Shown: positions 34,045 to 44,522 of the stretch, piece after piece
Layout: each line of letters starts with the position of its first letter
How positions within the stretch are numbered: the stretch's first letter is position 1
Origin: Neoscytalidium dimidiatum
Taxonomy: Eukaryota > Ascomycota > Dothideomycetes > Botryosphaeriales > Botryosphaeriaceae
Length of the DNA stretch: 64,000 nt
Reading direction: 5' to 3'
NCBI GenBank assembly: GCA_037367355.1
Contig: CM074699.1
Location: 3,720,001 to 3,784,000, forward strand
Notes under the pieces: model-generated
Databases searched by the model: none
What the model saw: the letters and a program-made list of their open reading frames with translations, nothing else
Told to the model about the DNA's origin: nothing
Program-made: the position numbers and the translations under genes

Positions 34045-34878
34045 TCAAGCCTCGACAGCCTCCTCATCGCGCTTCCGGTATCCCGGGTTGAAGGGGTAGC
34101 TGGGCCACCTCTGCTGCGGCTGCTGCCGGGTGAAAATGTCCGGCTGGAGCAGCGAGACGAAGTTGAGGAAATTGGTCGGGTCCTGCCGCGCGCTGGTGCG
34201 CCAGTCCGGATCGAGGCTGTCCAGCAGGCTCTCGAGCGAGGACTCGTCCGCGTCGCTCCAGTTGGGATACGCGCTCCGCAGCAGCTGGACCACGTTCGGG
34301 TCCTGCCCGTTCCAGTCCTGCTGCACCACGTCCCTCCAGTTATAGTCGGGGTTCCAATCGTAGTTCTGAGGACTGGGCGCGTTGGCGGCCGCGGAGCGCT
34401 TGACGCGGCGGTCGTTGGGCCAGTTGTTATTGTTAGTCCAGGACGGGTCGTCGCTGAGGCTGTCGGTTCCGAGAAGGGAATTGCCAAACTGATCTGAATC
34501 GAATTGATTGGGGTCGAAGCTGGACCCGAAGCGGTTGTTCAAGCGGTTTTGAATTTGCTGGATGGCGGTCTGCGGGTCTTTCGCATTTGCTAACGAATTG
34601 AGGAAACCCTGGTCGCTGCGCAAAAGCTGCTGAACGTCCTGTCGGTTGAGAAGAAACTGGAGCTGTTGGTCTTGAGATGCAAGCTGCTGTAGCCATGCCC
34701 ATGCCTGATTCGAGTTGGGGTTATTGTTGCGCTGCGGGAAGGAAGCGCCGAATCGACTAGGATTATTGTTGGATTGACTGTTGCCCAAAGAACCTGGCGG
34801 AAGGCGATTGCCCTGGGGCGCAGGTGCGGCCGCCGCAACGGTAATCAGAAGTGCAAGAGTGGAGTGCGAGAAACGCAT
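34045..34878 (-). CDS. Secreted Q/N-rich protein with kexin cleavage sites
   Basis: A single exon of 277 aa. A signal peptide (MRFSHSTLALLITVAAAAPA) leads into a Gln/Asn-rich part with Trp and Leu. A dibasic kexin-type site (DRRVKR) lies near residue 160 and a second (YRKR) eleven residues before the end. If both are cut, a segment of roughly 105 residues rich in Trp, Asp, Asn and Gln is released. There are no cysteines in the mature part. Weak internal similarity is visible between the two halves (VQQLLRSDQ and VVQLLRSAY). I do not recognise a family. It could be a secreted effector-like or wall-associated protein. It sits alone in a gene-poor stretch. Confidence 0.75.
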   Translation of the reverse strand: MRFSHSTLALLITVAAAAPAPQGNRLPPGSLGNSQSNNNPSRFGASFPQRNNNPNSNQAWAWLQQLASQDQQLQFLLNRQDVQQLLRSDQGFLNSLANAKDPQTAIQQIQNRLNNRFGSSFDPNQFDSDQFGNSLLGTDSLSDDPSWTNNNNWPNDRRVKRSAAANAPSPQNYDWNPDYNWRDVVQQDWNGQDPNVVQLLRSAYPNWSDADESSLESLLDSLDPDWRTSARQDPTNFLNFVSLLQPDIFTRQQPQQRWPSYPFNPGYRKRDEEAVEA

Positions 34879-37800
34879 AGTGATGAATTTACCGAATGAA
34901 GAACTTAATCAATTGGTTGGTACGAAAAATGATAGTGTGTTGGATGTTCTGCTAACGTGAGGACTTACTGTCGTTTTTATACCTTGTCTGGTTGCTTTGC
35001 CTGCACCGCCTTCAAGGCTGGAGAAGCATGTATCCCGTCTGTCAGACGACCCGTAAAGGCTTAGCTTCGCATTCTGGAAAGTGTAATTCTCCGGTGAGAC
35101 ACAAGCATTACCAGTGGGAGTTGTACCTGCAGCAGCAGTGCATTACGAATGGATGCAGGGCGAGAACTGCAATGGCTTGTCGTTAACAGCCTGGCATTTT
35201 GCGGGCCTGCATTTGACTCCCGTGAACCTCCGGCCAAGACGTTTCAGATGTTGCATGAGGATGTTTACCTCTTTGCCGCTCTTGCTCGGGTGACGGCGGC
35301 GGGGAAGATCGGCTGGGTTTCGAGTTCCTCAATTGGTTGCGCCCCACCCGCAGGGCCTGGACAGAAACGGCAAATACGAATCAAAGCTGTACAGTCCGAG
35401 CACGAGTCCGTCACCATCCCTGCACGGATGCCTACCACAGCCGCGTCTAGCCCTACAAGGTAATTTTATGGTAGGATCATCCTGAACCCCTACTTCGCAC
35501 GAAGATCTGAGATGTCCGGTGCGGTGGTTGTCTGTAGGTATCGCCGAGAGGGTTCAAGAGCTACCGTAAAGTATAGCTGCGCAGTACGCAACTATAATGT
35601 GAGAAAGGATTGACAAGACAGCGTTACCTCATCCTATGAACCAAAAGAGACTTCGCGGCATGGTCCACGGGACGTTGTGTTGGGTTTCTTGATCGAACGT
35701 CGAAGAAGCAGCAGACTTTCCAACTAGTCAGTTCTCCACAACGCCACTAAAAAAATAACCTTCTCTTCGTCCGCATTTCAGAAAGCGAAGAAGAATTAAT
35801 TGTACCACGGATGGATCGGATGGCGCAATCAGGGACGCAGCTCTCGAAACGCACGCGTGGTTGGTATCCTTCAGTCGCACATGCCGACCATCTGACCGCT
35901 AGATTTGCCACCTACAGCGCCCATTTGAACGTAAATCTTCTAACTATTACGCAATGAGGGCAATAACGCCATTTTCGCAGAAAGAATCCAGGCGGTGGAG
36001 AGCAAAATTAATTACACGACGCGTAAACCAATGTTCGCGAGCCATATGCGAAAGCGCCAGTGATCCATTGTTAAGTAGAGCCCCAGACAGCTACAGATCC
36101 GCAAATTTGGCATGTTACTAAATTTGTCAACATATGGTCGAGGCCTCCAAGCAATAACGCCATCCCCCTCAGCATGATCACGAAGTGATCGTTCGCATCG
36201 ACCTTGTGATTAACGCGACTTCGACTCCTAAGTCATTCGTACCAAGATGAAGCGCCGCCTCCATCGAAAGAAGCATACTCGCCCTCCTGCAATGTGCTTC
36301 ACCCGTAGAGCCTGATCTTACCTCTTAGCTTCACTCGCGAGCACAGAGAATCCAGGCTCATGACTGAAGTCTGCTTGAAAACAAGAGTTTATACATGATC
36401 ATAGTGTTCGCTCAATTCTTGATTGCTCTATGAGTACTTCCATGGATGAGAAATGCTGTTCCAGATCAACCAGTCGGGCACTGAACCAGGTGAAACACAT
36501 CTGCTGAGAATGCCGAATTCGGCTTCCCACGGAAATCATAATATATCAAAAATTCTCAGCTCTGAAGAATTTCTACTCGGCGGAGCGTTCGGAAAGGCAT
36601 ACCCCACCTTCCGACATCCTCTAAGGCTGAGTATAATCCAAGGGGTTGCTGCTGCGTTATTCCATGCTCCGACCTTTAGCCTTTCCAAATATTCGGTAGG
36701 TTCGAAACACGCTAACGGGACACTTGTAAACAAAACGAGCCCGAGGCACCCTACAGCGCCTTGACTCTACTTCTCATAATCGAAGCTTCACAAATCTTGA
36801 GCAATCGATTTCATGGAAAACTATCTCAGTAATGTCTTATAGAAAGGCCTGCGTTAGAGCGCTGTCAAATGTGAGCTCAACATCCGAGCTCAATATCTCT
36901 AAAGGCGTCCGAGTGGTCATCTCCACACTTACAGACGCGTAAGGAAGACCAATTTCAACATGAAATTGACAGTCAGCATGGCGTGCGAGTCCACAATACA
37001 GTCACGAGTCTCTTGTGATCGGTCAACCAGACTGAAATCCGTCAAGATCCGTGGCAAAAGAAGCTATTATGAAAGTGGCATCGTTTTACTTGTAGCTGTA
37101 GTAACTGAGGCTAGGTTACCAAGTTCAATTGGTGAAAAAAAAAAAAAAAAACTCTCTCGCGGATTTGTCTTCCCAATCTCGTAAGCTTGCGGAAGGTTCA
37201 TCCATTCCCGCCAGCTACCAAACTCGACGATCTGGACAAGCTCCTCATGTCTTTTGTAAGTCAAGACCTGTCTGGACCACGGAACTGTAAGCTTGAGCCA
37301 GAAAACACCTCAATCCGAGCTGACATCGAGCTTGCGGTGAGGAAATCGAAGCTCAATGTGGCGTAATCGGATACTTACGGCTTCTTGCGCGATTGGTGCT
37401 GACAAGACTTACCACGCGGCTTCACTCAGGAACAGAATTTCCACAATGCTTAGCTAGTCGTTCACTCAGCCTTTAGTTTCAAAGTGGATCATAGTCCTCC
37501 TTTATGGCGTTTCAGTGAAGCTCCGGTAACCACTCCCACAAACTGCGCTACTGACGTCATAATGAATGAATCGAAGATGAATGGACTAGAAGCGGAGGGC
37601 GGGTCTCCGTATATGACTCGTTGGTGCAGAAAATTTAGCTGGAGAATCGGATGAGACGTGTTGGTCCGGGCGTATCGGGCGGAAACGTCAGTGACGGCAA
37701 AAAAGAGCAGGAAAGATACTGATGTGAAACAATTTGATACACAGATGATAGTCTTCTGTCAGCTAATATGCTAAGATTGAGAACAATCACTCTTGCCAGT

Positions 37801-38966
37801 GTTCTGGCGCTCGTAGGCCGTTAAAGGGTGTGCTCTGTGCCTTGTTGACCTGTCCGCCACAGGACAAACGCTGAGAACTTTTCATATTCTTTAATCTTAC
37901 ATGGCTATGTTATCAAGATGCAAGGTACGGGCTGATTTCAATACTAATGATTTAAACCGGCTGATTTCAATACTAAAATCTCATACGAATCGTGGAGATT
38001 TATGGCGTTTGTGGACGAGAATCACATAGCTTCTACTTTATTTTCCAGCCTAGGCATGGCAGGTTCAATTAGTTACCTTCATGCGAAAAGAGATCTTATA
38101 AGAGGGATTTGTCACTGTTCCAGGTGATACGGCGGCTATCGAGAAGAAATGGTAAGAGTACGGGGCATTTCCTTACTTGGACAATTGGCATGCACGTCGA
38201 GAGATTTCGCACGATGAGATCAACGCTAGTCGCGTACAGCAAAGTGTGCGCGATAGCGGGCGAGTGAAGATACGGATAACGATACTGGATGTGCTGTCGA
38301 TAGAGGTGTAGACCGGCAGTTGTTGTGAAACCAACGGTGTCGAGCTTTCCGACGGCGTCGCACTATAGAACACGCGTGGAACGCTCCGGCAGCCACCAGT
38401 CCACACGTCGCTTCCACAGCCTTCCAATTGTGGCTTCTGTCCATACAGTTGCAGAATGATCGTAATGCGATCGAAAGAAGGTGGTGATGGCCTTCAATCA
38501 GTTTCCAGGCAGAGCGTGCTGCAAAAGCGCCGAGTCGGCGGTGCTGAGACAGACACCATTATGCAACTGTTATGAATCCCAGGGTCTACCGGCCAAGGTA
38601 AGCGGCCAAATCGTCCATTTCGCGTCCCCAAAGGATGCCATTTTCCCTCAGCGGCAGGTGTCCCATGACGGTCTGTTCGCAAGCCCGATTTCACACTAAG
38701 TGTCTGAGCAGCATTTCATCGCAACGCCATGTTCCATCTGCACACCAAGCGCCTCGCTATTGCCCTTTCAGGTAAATGCAAAACCTTAAATCCATGCCTG
38801 TGCCACAGGGCGGCGCCTACCTCGGCTCGTTTCCACGCCCCATTGCCGTTACAGAAGGCGATTCGAGGTGCTGAAGGAGCAATGCAAAACTTCTTATACG
38901 TGCAGCGCCCCCGTGCGCCTCCACAAGGCTGCGGGCGTCGTACTATCTCGTCGTTTCTCCTCTGAT
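34879..38966. other. 4.1-kb gene-free region
   Basis: No gene I can support. Composition is near balanced to AT-rich, with no long frame and no clear transposon protein. It includes a duplicated 18-mer near 37.95 kb and a second TGACGTCA-like palindrome near 37552. The right end is the promoter of the GPCR gene. Confidence 0.5.
37930..37976. repeat. Direct 18-bp duplication
   Basis: GGCTGATTTCAATACTAA occurs at 37930-37947 and again at 37959-37976, 11 bp apart. Meaning unknown. Confidence 0.85.
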
Positions 38967-40423
38967 ATGCCTTACGACCCTCAAGTGGCTATCCCGACGC
39001 TTACGGGGAGTATTCTGTCGTGTATAGCCACCTCCTGCGTGTTGGTCTCGTACGTCGTGTATGCTGACCAGCAACGTTCTTTCCGCCATGCTCTCGTCCT
39101 GAACCTCGCTTTGGCTGGTTAGAAACCCTGAGCTCCTCCGCCACGACGTATGAACGCTGACGACTTGCAGAGTTTATAAACTCGCTAAACAACTCCATCT
39201 CCGGAATCTACGCGATATCCCACCGAGGTGTCATCGAGCGCGGGACGTCATGTACGGTCAATGGTTGGGTCGGACAGTGGTCGGTCCAGGTATGGGAACA
39301 ACTTCCGATCCTCCCAGGATCGCGCGGCTAAGCTTCATCAAGGCTGCGGACTTCTCGATCCTGGCAATAGCCATCATAACCCTCCTCACCATCACGCGCA
39401 AAACTTACATGCCAAACGAGTCCCTGAGCAAGAAGGTTCTCATTTGCGCGTCCGTCTGGGTCGTCCCTACGATCACCAGTGAGTGGTTCCCTCAGAAAGC
39501 CAAACGCCGCCCGCGACTCACGAAAACATACATAGGCTCCACGGCAGCTGGGCTTGACGAGCTTACTCCGGTGAGCGGCAACTGGTGCTGGATATCCGGG
39601 AAACGGACTGATCTCCGCTATCTCTTGGGCCACGGGTGGCGCTTCGCCATCATCTTCGCAACAATTGCTATTTACGGTTACATCTGGTTCTACATGAGGA
39701 GCCACTTCAGTCAGCTCAGTGCCGTCAGCCGCACGTACGTTACCGCTTCTGACGATGACGAGCGGGAAGTGCGCGGCGGCCAAGAAGAGGCCATCGAGAT
39801 GAGGTCCGAGTCCCGCCCGCTTTCACTGCGTGATATCCAGGTCGAGTACTGCTTTGAAGTGACGGAGAGCAAAGAGGAGAGCAACGTTTCTCAGAGCGCT
39901 GGACTCGACATGAGCAAGGACTTAAGCAGTGACCGGAGCATCGAAGACGACGGCGATACGACATCAATCCCCAGGAGCACTGTTCCAGAGTCAGCTTTGG
40001 GTTCATCTCTCCGTCCGCCCTGGGTATGTGCTTGAAGCTGACATTCTCGTTAACACAGTACCTCAAGGTCCCCCAACCAAGGGCAAGAGAAGGAGCATAA
40101 CAAAGCCAAAGATCTTTAGCTGCAGCACAACCACTTCGGTCATCGAGGGTCCACGGAGGCAGAAGCGTAACCGAACCCGCCATGTGGAGCGCGAGATCAA
40201 AAAGATGCTCCTTTTGAACGCGTATCCGATTCTGTACGTCGCGCTCTGGCTTCCTGGTATTATCAATCGCATCGTAGAAGCGACGGGGCATTCAAGCAAA
40301 GCGCTGGCAATCCTGCAAAGCTCAACGCAATACGTCGGATTAGCCAACGCGCTTACCTACGGTTTCAACGAGCATATGAGGGAACGGATAAGAGTGGATT
40401 TCCGGAGCTGGTTTAGACGGTGA
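38967..40423 (+). CDS. cAMP-receptor-like G-protein-coupled receptor
   Basis: Five exons, 38967-39117, 39171-39289, 39343-39478, 39536-40023 and 40082-40423, give 411 aa. Helix 1 is LTGSILSCIATSCVLVSYVV; then come the helix 2-3 region with CTVNGWVGQWSVQ, AADFSILAIAIITLLTITRK, a conserved Cys pair with SGNWCWISG in loop 2, a helix before IYGYIWFYMRSH, a long third cytoplasmic loop (about 130 residues, charged, with dibasic RRQKRNR) and helices 6-7 (LLLNAYPILYVALWLPGIIN). This is the fungal GprH/cAR-like class, sensing nutrients or small molecules through heterotrimeric G proteins. Phases close, but introns 2 and 4 need AAG acceptors, and introns are short (53-58 bp). Confidence 0.85.
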
Positions 40424-40531
40424 TTGCTGCGGATGTCGATGAGATGCATTTACCGGAGTCTGTCATTTTCGGGGCTCGGAATCGGGCTATTTACAGGATA
40501 TACCCCAGGGATGGATTTTGGTATCTTCCCT

Positions 40532-41515
40532 TCATGTAATTAATTTTGTGACGTCCTTCAGCGTCGCGGCGGCACCGCGCATGACGGCGCGCGCCGTGGC
40601 CGTGCTGCCCGTGAACGCGACCTTGTCGACGTCCGGGTGCGCGACCAGCGCCGCGCCGGCCTCGGCGCCCGCCCCGTTGACGACGTTGACGACGCCCGCC
40701 GGGAAGCCGGCGTCGCGGATGCAGGCGGCGAGGACGAGCGCGAACAGCGGCGTCTGCTCCGCCGGCTTGAGCACCACCGTGTTGCCGCAGGCCAGCGCGG
40801 GGCCGAGCTTCCAGGCGGCCATGCTGAGCGGGTCTTTGGCGCCCCCGTGCGTCTGGGTCAGCGGGCGTCTTCTCACCACTTTCGACTAGGAATCAACGGA
40901 AGACTGGGAGCGAGGGGCGGGGGGGGGGAAGATTTGGTTTCTTCTGCACAATTCCACGGGATGATCTGGCCCACGACGCCGACGGGCTGCCGCAGGGTGT
41001 AGGCGAACTTGCGGGCGCCCGTGGCGACGGTCTGGCCGGCGATCTTGTCGGCCCAGCCGGCGTAGTAGCGGATGGTGTTGAAGGCCTCGGCCAGGTGCTC
41101 GCCGTAAGCCACGCTGTAGGGCTTGCCGGTGTCCCAGGTGTCGATGGTGGCGAAGAGGTGCCGCTTCTCCTCGATCAGGGCGGCCAGCCTGAGCATCAGG
41201 TTGCCGCGGTCCGTCGGGTCCATGTCCTTCCAGGCGGGCGCCTTGAGCGCGGCGCGGGCGGCCGACACGGCGGCGGAGATGTCGGCGGCGGAGCCGGCAT
41301 GGACGTCGGCGATGGCGTTTTCGGTGCTGGGGGGCGTCGCGTGAGGGGGGTGGTTGTTTGGAGCTCTGAGAGGAGTGGATTGCTTACGCAGGGTCTATCG
41401 ACGTGATCTTCTTGCCCGATTAGGAGGGCACGAATTCGTTGTTGATGAACAGGCCCAGTGGTTGGGTGTACTTGAGGCCGTTCGGCGCGGTCAGCTCGGC
41501 GTAGAGGTCCGACAT
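40532..41515 (-). pseudogene. Truncated aldehyde dehydrogenase remnant
   Basis: The minus strand encodes the first half of an NAD(P)-dependent aldehyde dehydrogenase: MSDLYAELTAPNGLKYTQPL..., then RYYAGWADKIAGQTV, QPVGVVGQIIPWN and, after a probable intron (about 40834-40949), [20 protein letters not shown] and [15 protein letters not shown]. An earlier intron at 41327-41397 keeps phase. Two lesions show it is dead. Codon 32 is TAA (41420-41422), inside the family's VPS-x-SGKK segment. Homology stops after TLKDVT, just before the ELGGKSP segment and long before the catalytic Cys. The right half of the gene is missing; the break lies about 110 bp from the GPCR stop codon. It was probably a cytosolic oxidising enzyme of about 500 aa before decay. 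Confidence 0.88.
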
Positions 41516-42691
41516 GTTGTACTGATTCTTTCGTCCCTTTGGCCTTCACAAGACCACCCCCCCCCCCAATAATTCGAGACGAAGCTTTAAGTACAGGCGG
41601 CTGAAGTGGCCGAAAGTGGCGGGAAACTCACGATGCCTGAATAGGTGAGCGAAGGCGGAGGGATCGCATAGACCTTCCATTCTGGTGCAGCGTGCCGCGG
41701 TCGGGTGGTTCAGGCGCCTTCGAGCTCCAAGCTCTCTGCCCCACGCTCGTTATCTCTCCCGGTCGCTTTCCCGGCGGCGATACCGAAGCCTCGTCTTGTC
41801 ACTGCAACACCAGAGAACCCGCCTGCATGCATCCTGCCAGCCAGTTGGTCATGTGTCCGCATCCCTGTCGGCACCTGCTGCGCAACAGCTCTCTCCCGTC
41901 ATCAATGCCTTCCTCGCGCGTCAGCATCTTCTCCTCCTCCAGCGCCGTCGTCCTCCTCCTACCCCGCAAGCTGCAGCTATCCGCCTCGCGTTCACAGCCC
42001 TTCACCCACCGTTCGGTTGAGGAGATGAGCCAATGACTCCGAGGATACATCGAGAAGGTTTGCCATTGCCTGGGATCATCACTGCGTCGAACCATCGCCC
42101 TGCAGTGCCACCCGCGTATCGCTCCGCTCCGCCCAGCCCCAGCCGCAGCCTCGCGTCGCATGTGAAACCGCCCTGCCCGAGCTCTCTAGCGGATTGGAGA
42201 CGGCTTCGACGACGACTTGAATTATCAATGTGCCTATACACTACGCGCCTGAGGTCAGCGGCGCGCCGTTAGGCTGAGAATCCTCCAGGATCACGGCTGC
42301 GGCAGAACGAGACTGTTTGGTGGAATGGATGGCAAGAACTTTAGGGGAAGAAGAGGAAGAGCAGGCCGCCACAGAACGGTATCCTGCCTGGCCGCTCTTC
42401 GAACAGATTACCACATTACTGTCCATCAACTTTGTCCCTTTTCCCGATGCACGCGTTTCCCCTACTTTCCGGTGGCATACTGATATACAGCAGGGGTGAT
42501 GAACAGATGCAAACAGCTCCTCCGACCGCCCCGATGATGACAACTTTTCCTTTTCCCCACCGATTCCCCCACCCCCTAACTTTTTGTTTTCCCCCCTCCC
42601 GAAACCCGCTTTTTGTTCTGCCGAGACACAATTTTCGGTAAGGAAATGGGCCGCCGGCCGCCGTCCCCGTCGCAAATTACTTTTCGTTGTA
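41516..42691. other. Intergenic, no gene seen
   Basis: 1.2 kb upstream of the aldehyde dehydrogenase remnant and downstream of the small acidic protein gene. Overlapping short frames only. Confidence 0.5.
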
Positions 42692-43192
42692 TTACGCCGC
42701 CGCCGTACCGTTTCTCGCCGGGCTGGCCGTCCTGGAGACGCCGGTGCTGGAGAAGCCCCACGGGTCGCTCTTCTCGACCGTCTTGTCGTGCAGCCACACC
42801 TGGTACCAGTCGCGCTTCATGTGGTCCGCCATGCCGTTGCCGTGCGGGAGGCCGTGGAACGAGTGGGCCTGCTGCTGGTGCTGGGATGAGGACAGGGACG
42901 AGGAGCTGAGGTCTTCTCGGTGCTCTCCTTCTTCGTCGCCCGCGCACGAGGTCAGGTCGGCGGACGAGGAGAGGTCGGCGGAATGGGTGAGGTCTATTGC
43001 ACGCTCAGCCTCATCTTCCTCCCACTCAATGACGACGAATTCGTCTTCGGTGTACGTATCTGAAGCTGCGTATGATGACGGCGGCGGCGAGTGCAGCAGC
43101 AGCTCGGGCTGCTCCTTGTCGGGTGGTGGTGTGGGAGGCGTTTTGGTGAGATGCGGTGTGTGGCTCGCTGACGTGTCTCCGTTCTTCTGCAT
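42692..43192 (-). CDS. Small acidic protein of unknown function
   Basis: An unspliced frame of 166 aa from the ATG at 43190-43192. The first half is Pro/Thr/His-rich, the middle is acidic and Ser-rich (EEDEAERAIDL, then SADLSSSADL), and the last 45 residues are more ordered-looking with DWYQVWLHDKTVEKSDPWGF. No signal peptide, membrane segment or known domain is seen. The frame stays open further upstream, but that part is basic and unlike it. I do not recognise the family. The distinct C-terminal motif makes it more likely to be real than a chance frame, with moderate confidence. Confidence 0.5.
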   Translation of the reverse strand: MQKNGDTSASHTPHLTKTPPTPPPDKEQPELLLHSPPPSSYAASDTYTEDEFVVIEWEEDEAERAIDLTHSADLSSSADLTSCAGDEEGEHREDLSSSSLSSSQHQQQAHSFHGLPHGNGMADHMKRDWYQVWLHDKTVEKSDPWGFSSTGVSRTASPARNGTAAA

Positions 43193-43773
43193 CGCCGTGT
43201 CGATAGGGGATATGTCGGATTGCAGTGTTCGATGGATTGATGGAGGACGAAAGGGGTGGAACAAAGCCTGTAAGGCTGAAGGATTTTTTTTTTTATCGCA
43301 ATTGGAATGTTTGGGGAGAGCTTCCGAGAGGAAGAAGGCGCGGATAGGCTGGGATGTTCCCAGATTTTTATAGAGGGTGACGCAAGAAGGCCAGCGTGTG
43401 GTGATAAGCCCACCGCCCCCGCACACCCTGCATATGCTGTCCGCTGTTGTCTCGCGATCCGCTCGTGCCGATGCGGAGAAAGAGAGCGGACAGGCAGACA
43501 GACAACAAGCAGCTAATAACCCTGCATCGAGAGATAAAGAAGGGTGCTTTCGTGCTACCCTTGTGGCGTCGTTTGTTGGGGATGCGTGCAGCGGACATGG
43601 GCTCGATTCTCGACCTCCGCCTCCTCAACGAGATGCGCGCCCGTCCAATCCAACCAATCCCCCCAACCACGAGACAGAGAGACCGAAAAGTAAGAGATAC
43701 GAGGCGCGCGCGCGCACACACGCACACACACACACACTCTCTCTCTCTTTTGCTCTCACTCTCTCTTCCGTTA
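43193..43773. other. Intergenic with microsatellite
   Basis: The promoter of the small acidic gene and the 3' end of the RING gene. It contains an alternating GC/CA/CT tract. Confidence 0.55.
43705..43748. repeat. Compound (GC)n(CA)n(CT)n microsatellite
   Basis: Alternating purine-pyrimidine run of GC, then CA, then CT dinucleotides. Such tracts are prone to slippage and Z-DNA. Confidence 0.85.
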
Positions 43774-44522
43774 TCAGACCTGATCGCCGTCGCCCGCCTG
43801 CGCGTCGTGCAGTAGCTGCTGCAGGACGAGCCTGTGGCAGAGCGGACAGTAGTAGTGGCCCCGCGATACCCAGCTGTCCAGACACCCCGTGTGGAAGACG
43901 TGCGAGCAGGGCAGATCCCTGACCGAGTCCTTCTTGTCTACCAAGTCCAGGCATATTGCGCTTTATTCGGTTTAAGTCGAGCGTCAGCAACTGCATGCAT
44001 GCACACCACCACCACCAAAAAAAAAAAAAAACATCATCATCATCGACCCCTCCATTCGGCCCCCATCTTTGACGTTTCTCTCCTTTTTTCTTTCGGTATT
44101 TACTGGCTTTCGGAACTCACCATATTGCATTTTCGTATATGAGGCTGGACGGCTTTTGGAGCTGCAGCTCCAGCCAGGCACCGTAGGGCATCGAGGGCGC
44201 GGAATCATCGAGCATGGTCATAACGTCTTGCGGTGAGTGGAGGCCATCTTCAGCGGCCGACTGCACAGCGGGAACACTACACGACGCGCAGCGCAAGGGC
44301 AAAAAAATGTAAGTAAGCGAAAAAGCGAGGTAAAAACAAAGAGGGCGAACAGAGGGAATCAACGGACAACGCTCGGCGACGAAGCAGCAGCAGCAGCGGA
44401 GGATGATGAAGGCACACCCACAAAAGCACGGAAACGAAGAAGAGGAACACCAGGGCGGCGGGGATGACGGCGAGGAGCACTCGAGCTACCGGGTGCTCGA
44501 TCAAGCTGGGATCGTCATCCAT
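43774..44522 (-). CDS. RING-H2 membrane ubiquitin ligase
   Basis: The last exon (43960-43774) and the preceding exon (ending 44121) are firm. Joined, they read NAICAICLDLVDKKDSVRDL, then PCSHVFHTGCLDSW and YYCPLCH, a complete RING-H2 finger (C-x2-C-x14-C-x-H-x2-H-x2-C-x11-C-x2-C). The first Cys codon is made by the splice itself. Upstream in the middle exon is MPYGAWLELQLQKPSSLIYE. The first exon begins at the ATG 44520-44522 with MDDDPSLIEHPVARVLLAVI and one membrane helix, then runs of Leu and Arg. The junction of exons 1 and 2 is uncertain; donors at about 44368-44421 and acceptors at 44277 or 44261 would fit phase. Such proteins ubiquitinate targets at membranes. Confidence 0.75.

Noticed and set aside
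34879..38966. RIP-mutated transposon in the gene-poor region
   Set aside because: Composition is not strongly AT-biased, and I saw no transposase or reverse-transcriptase relics and no terminal repeats.
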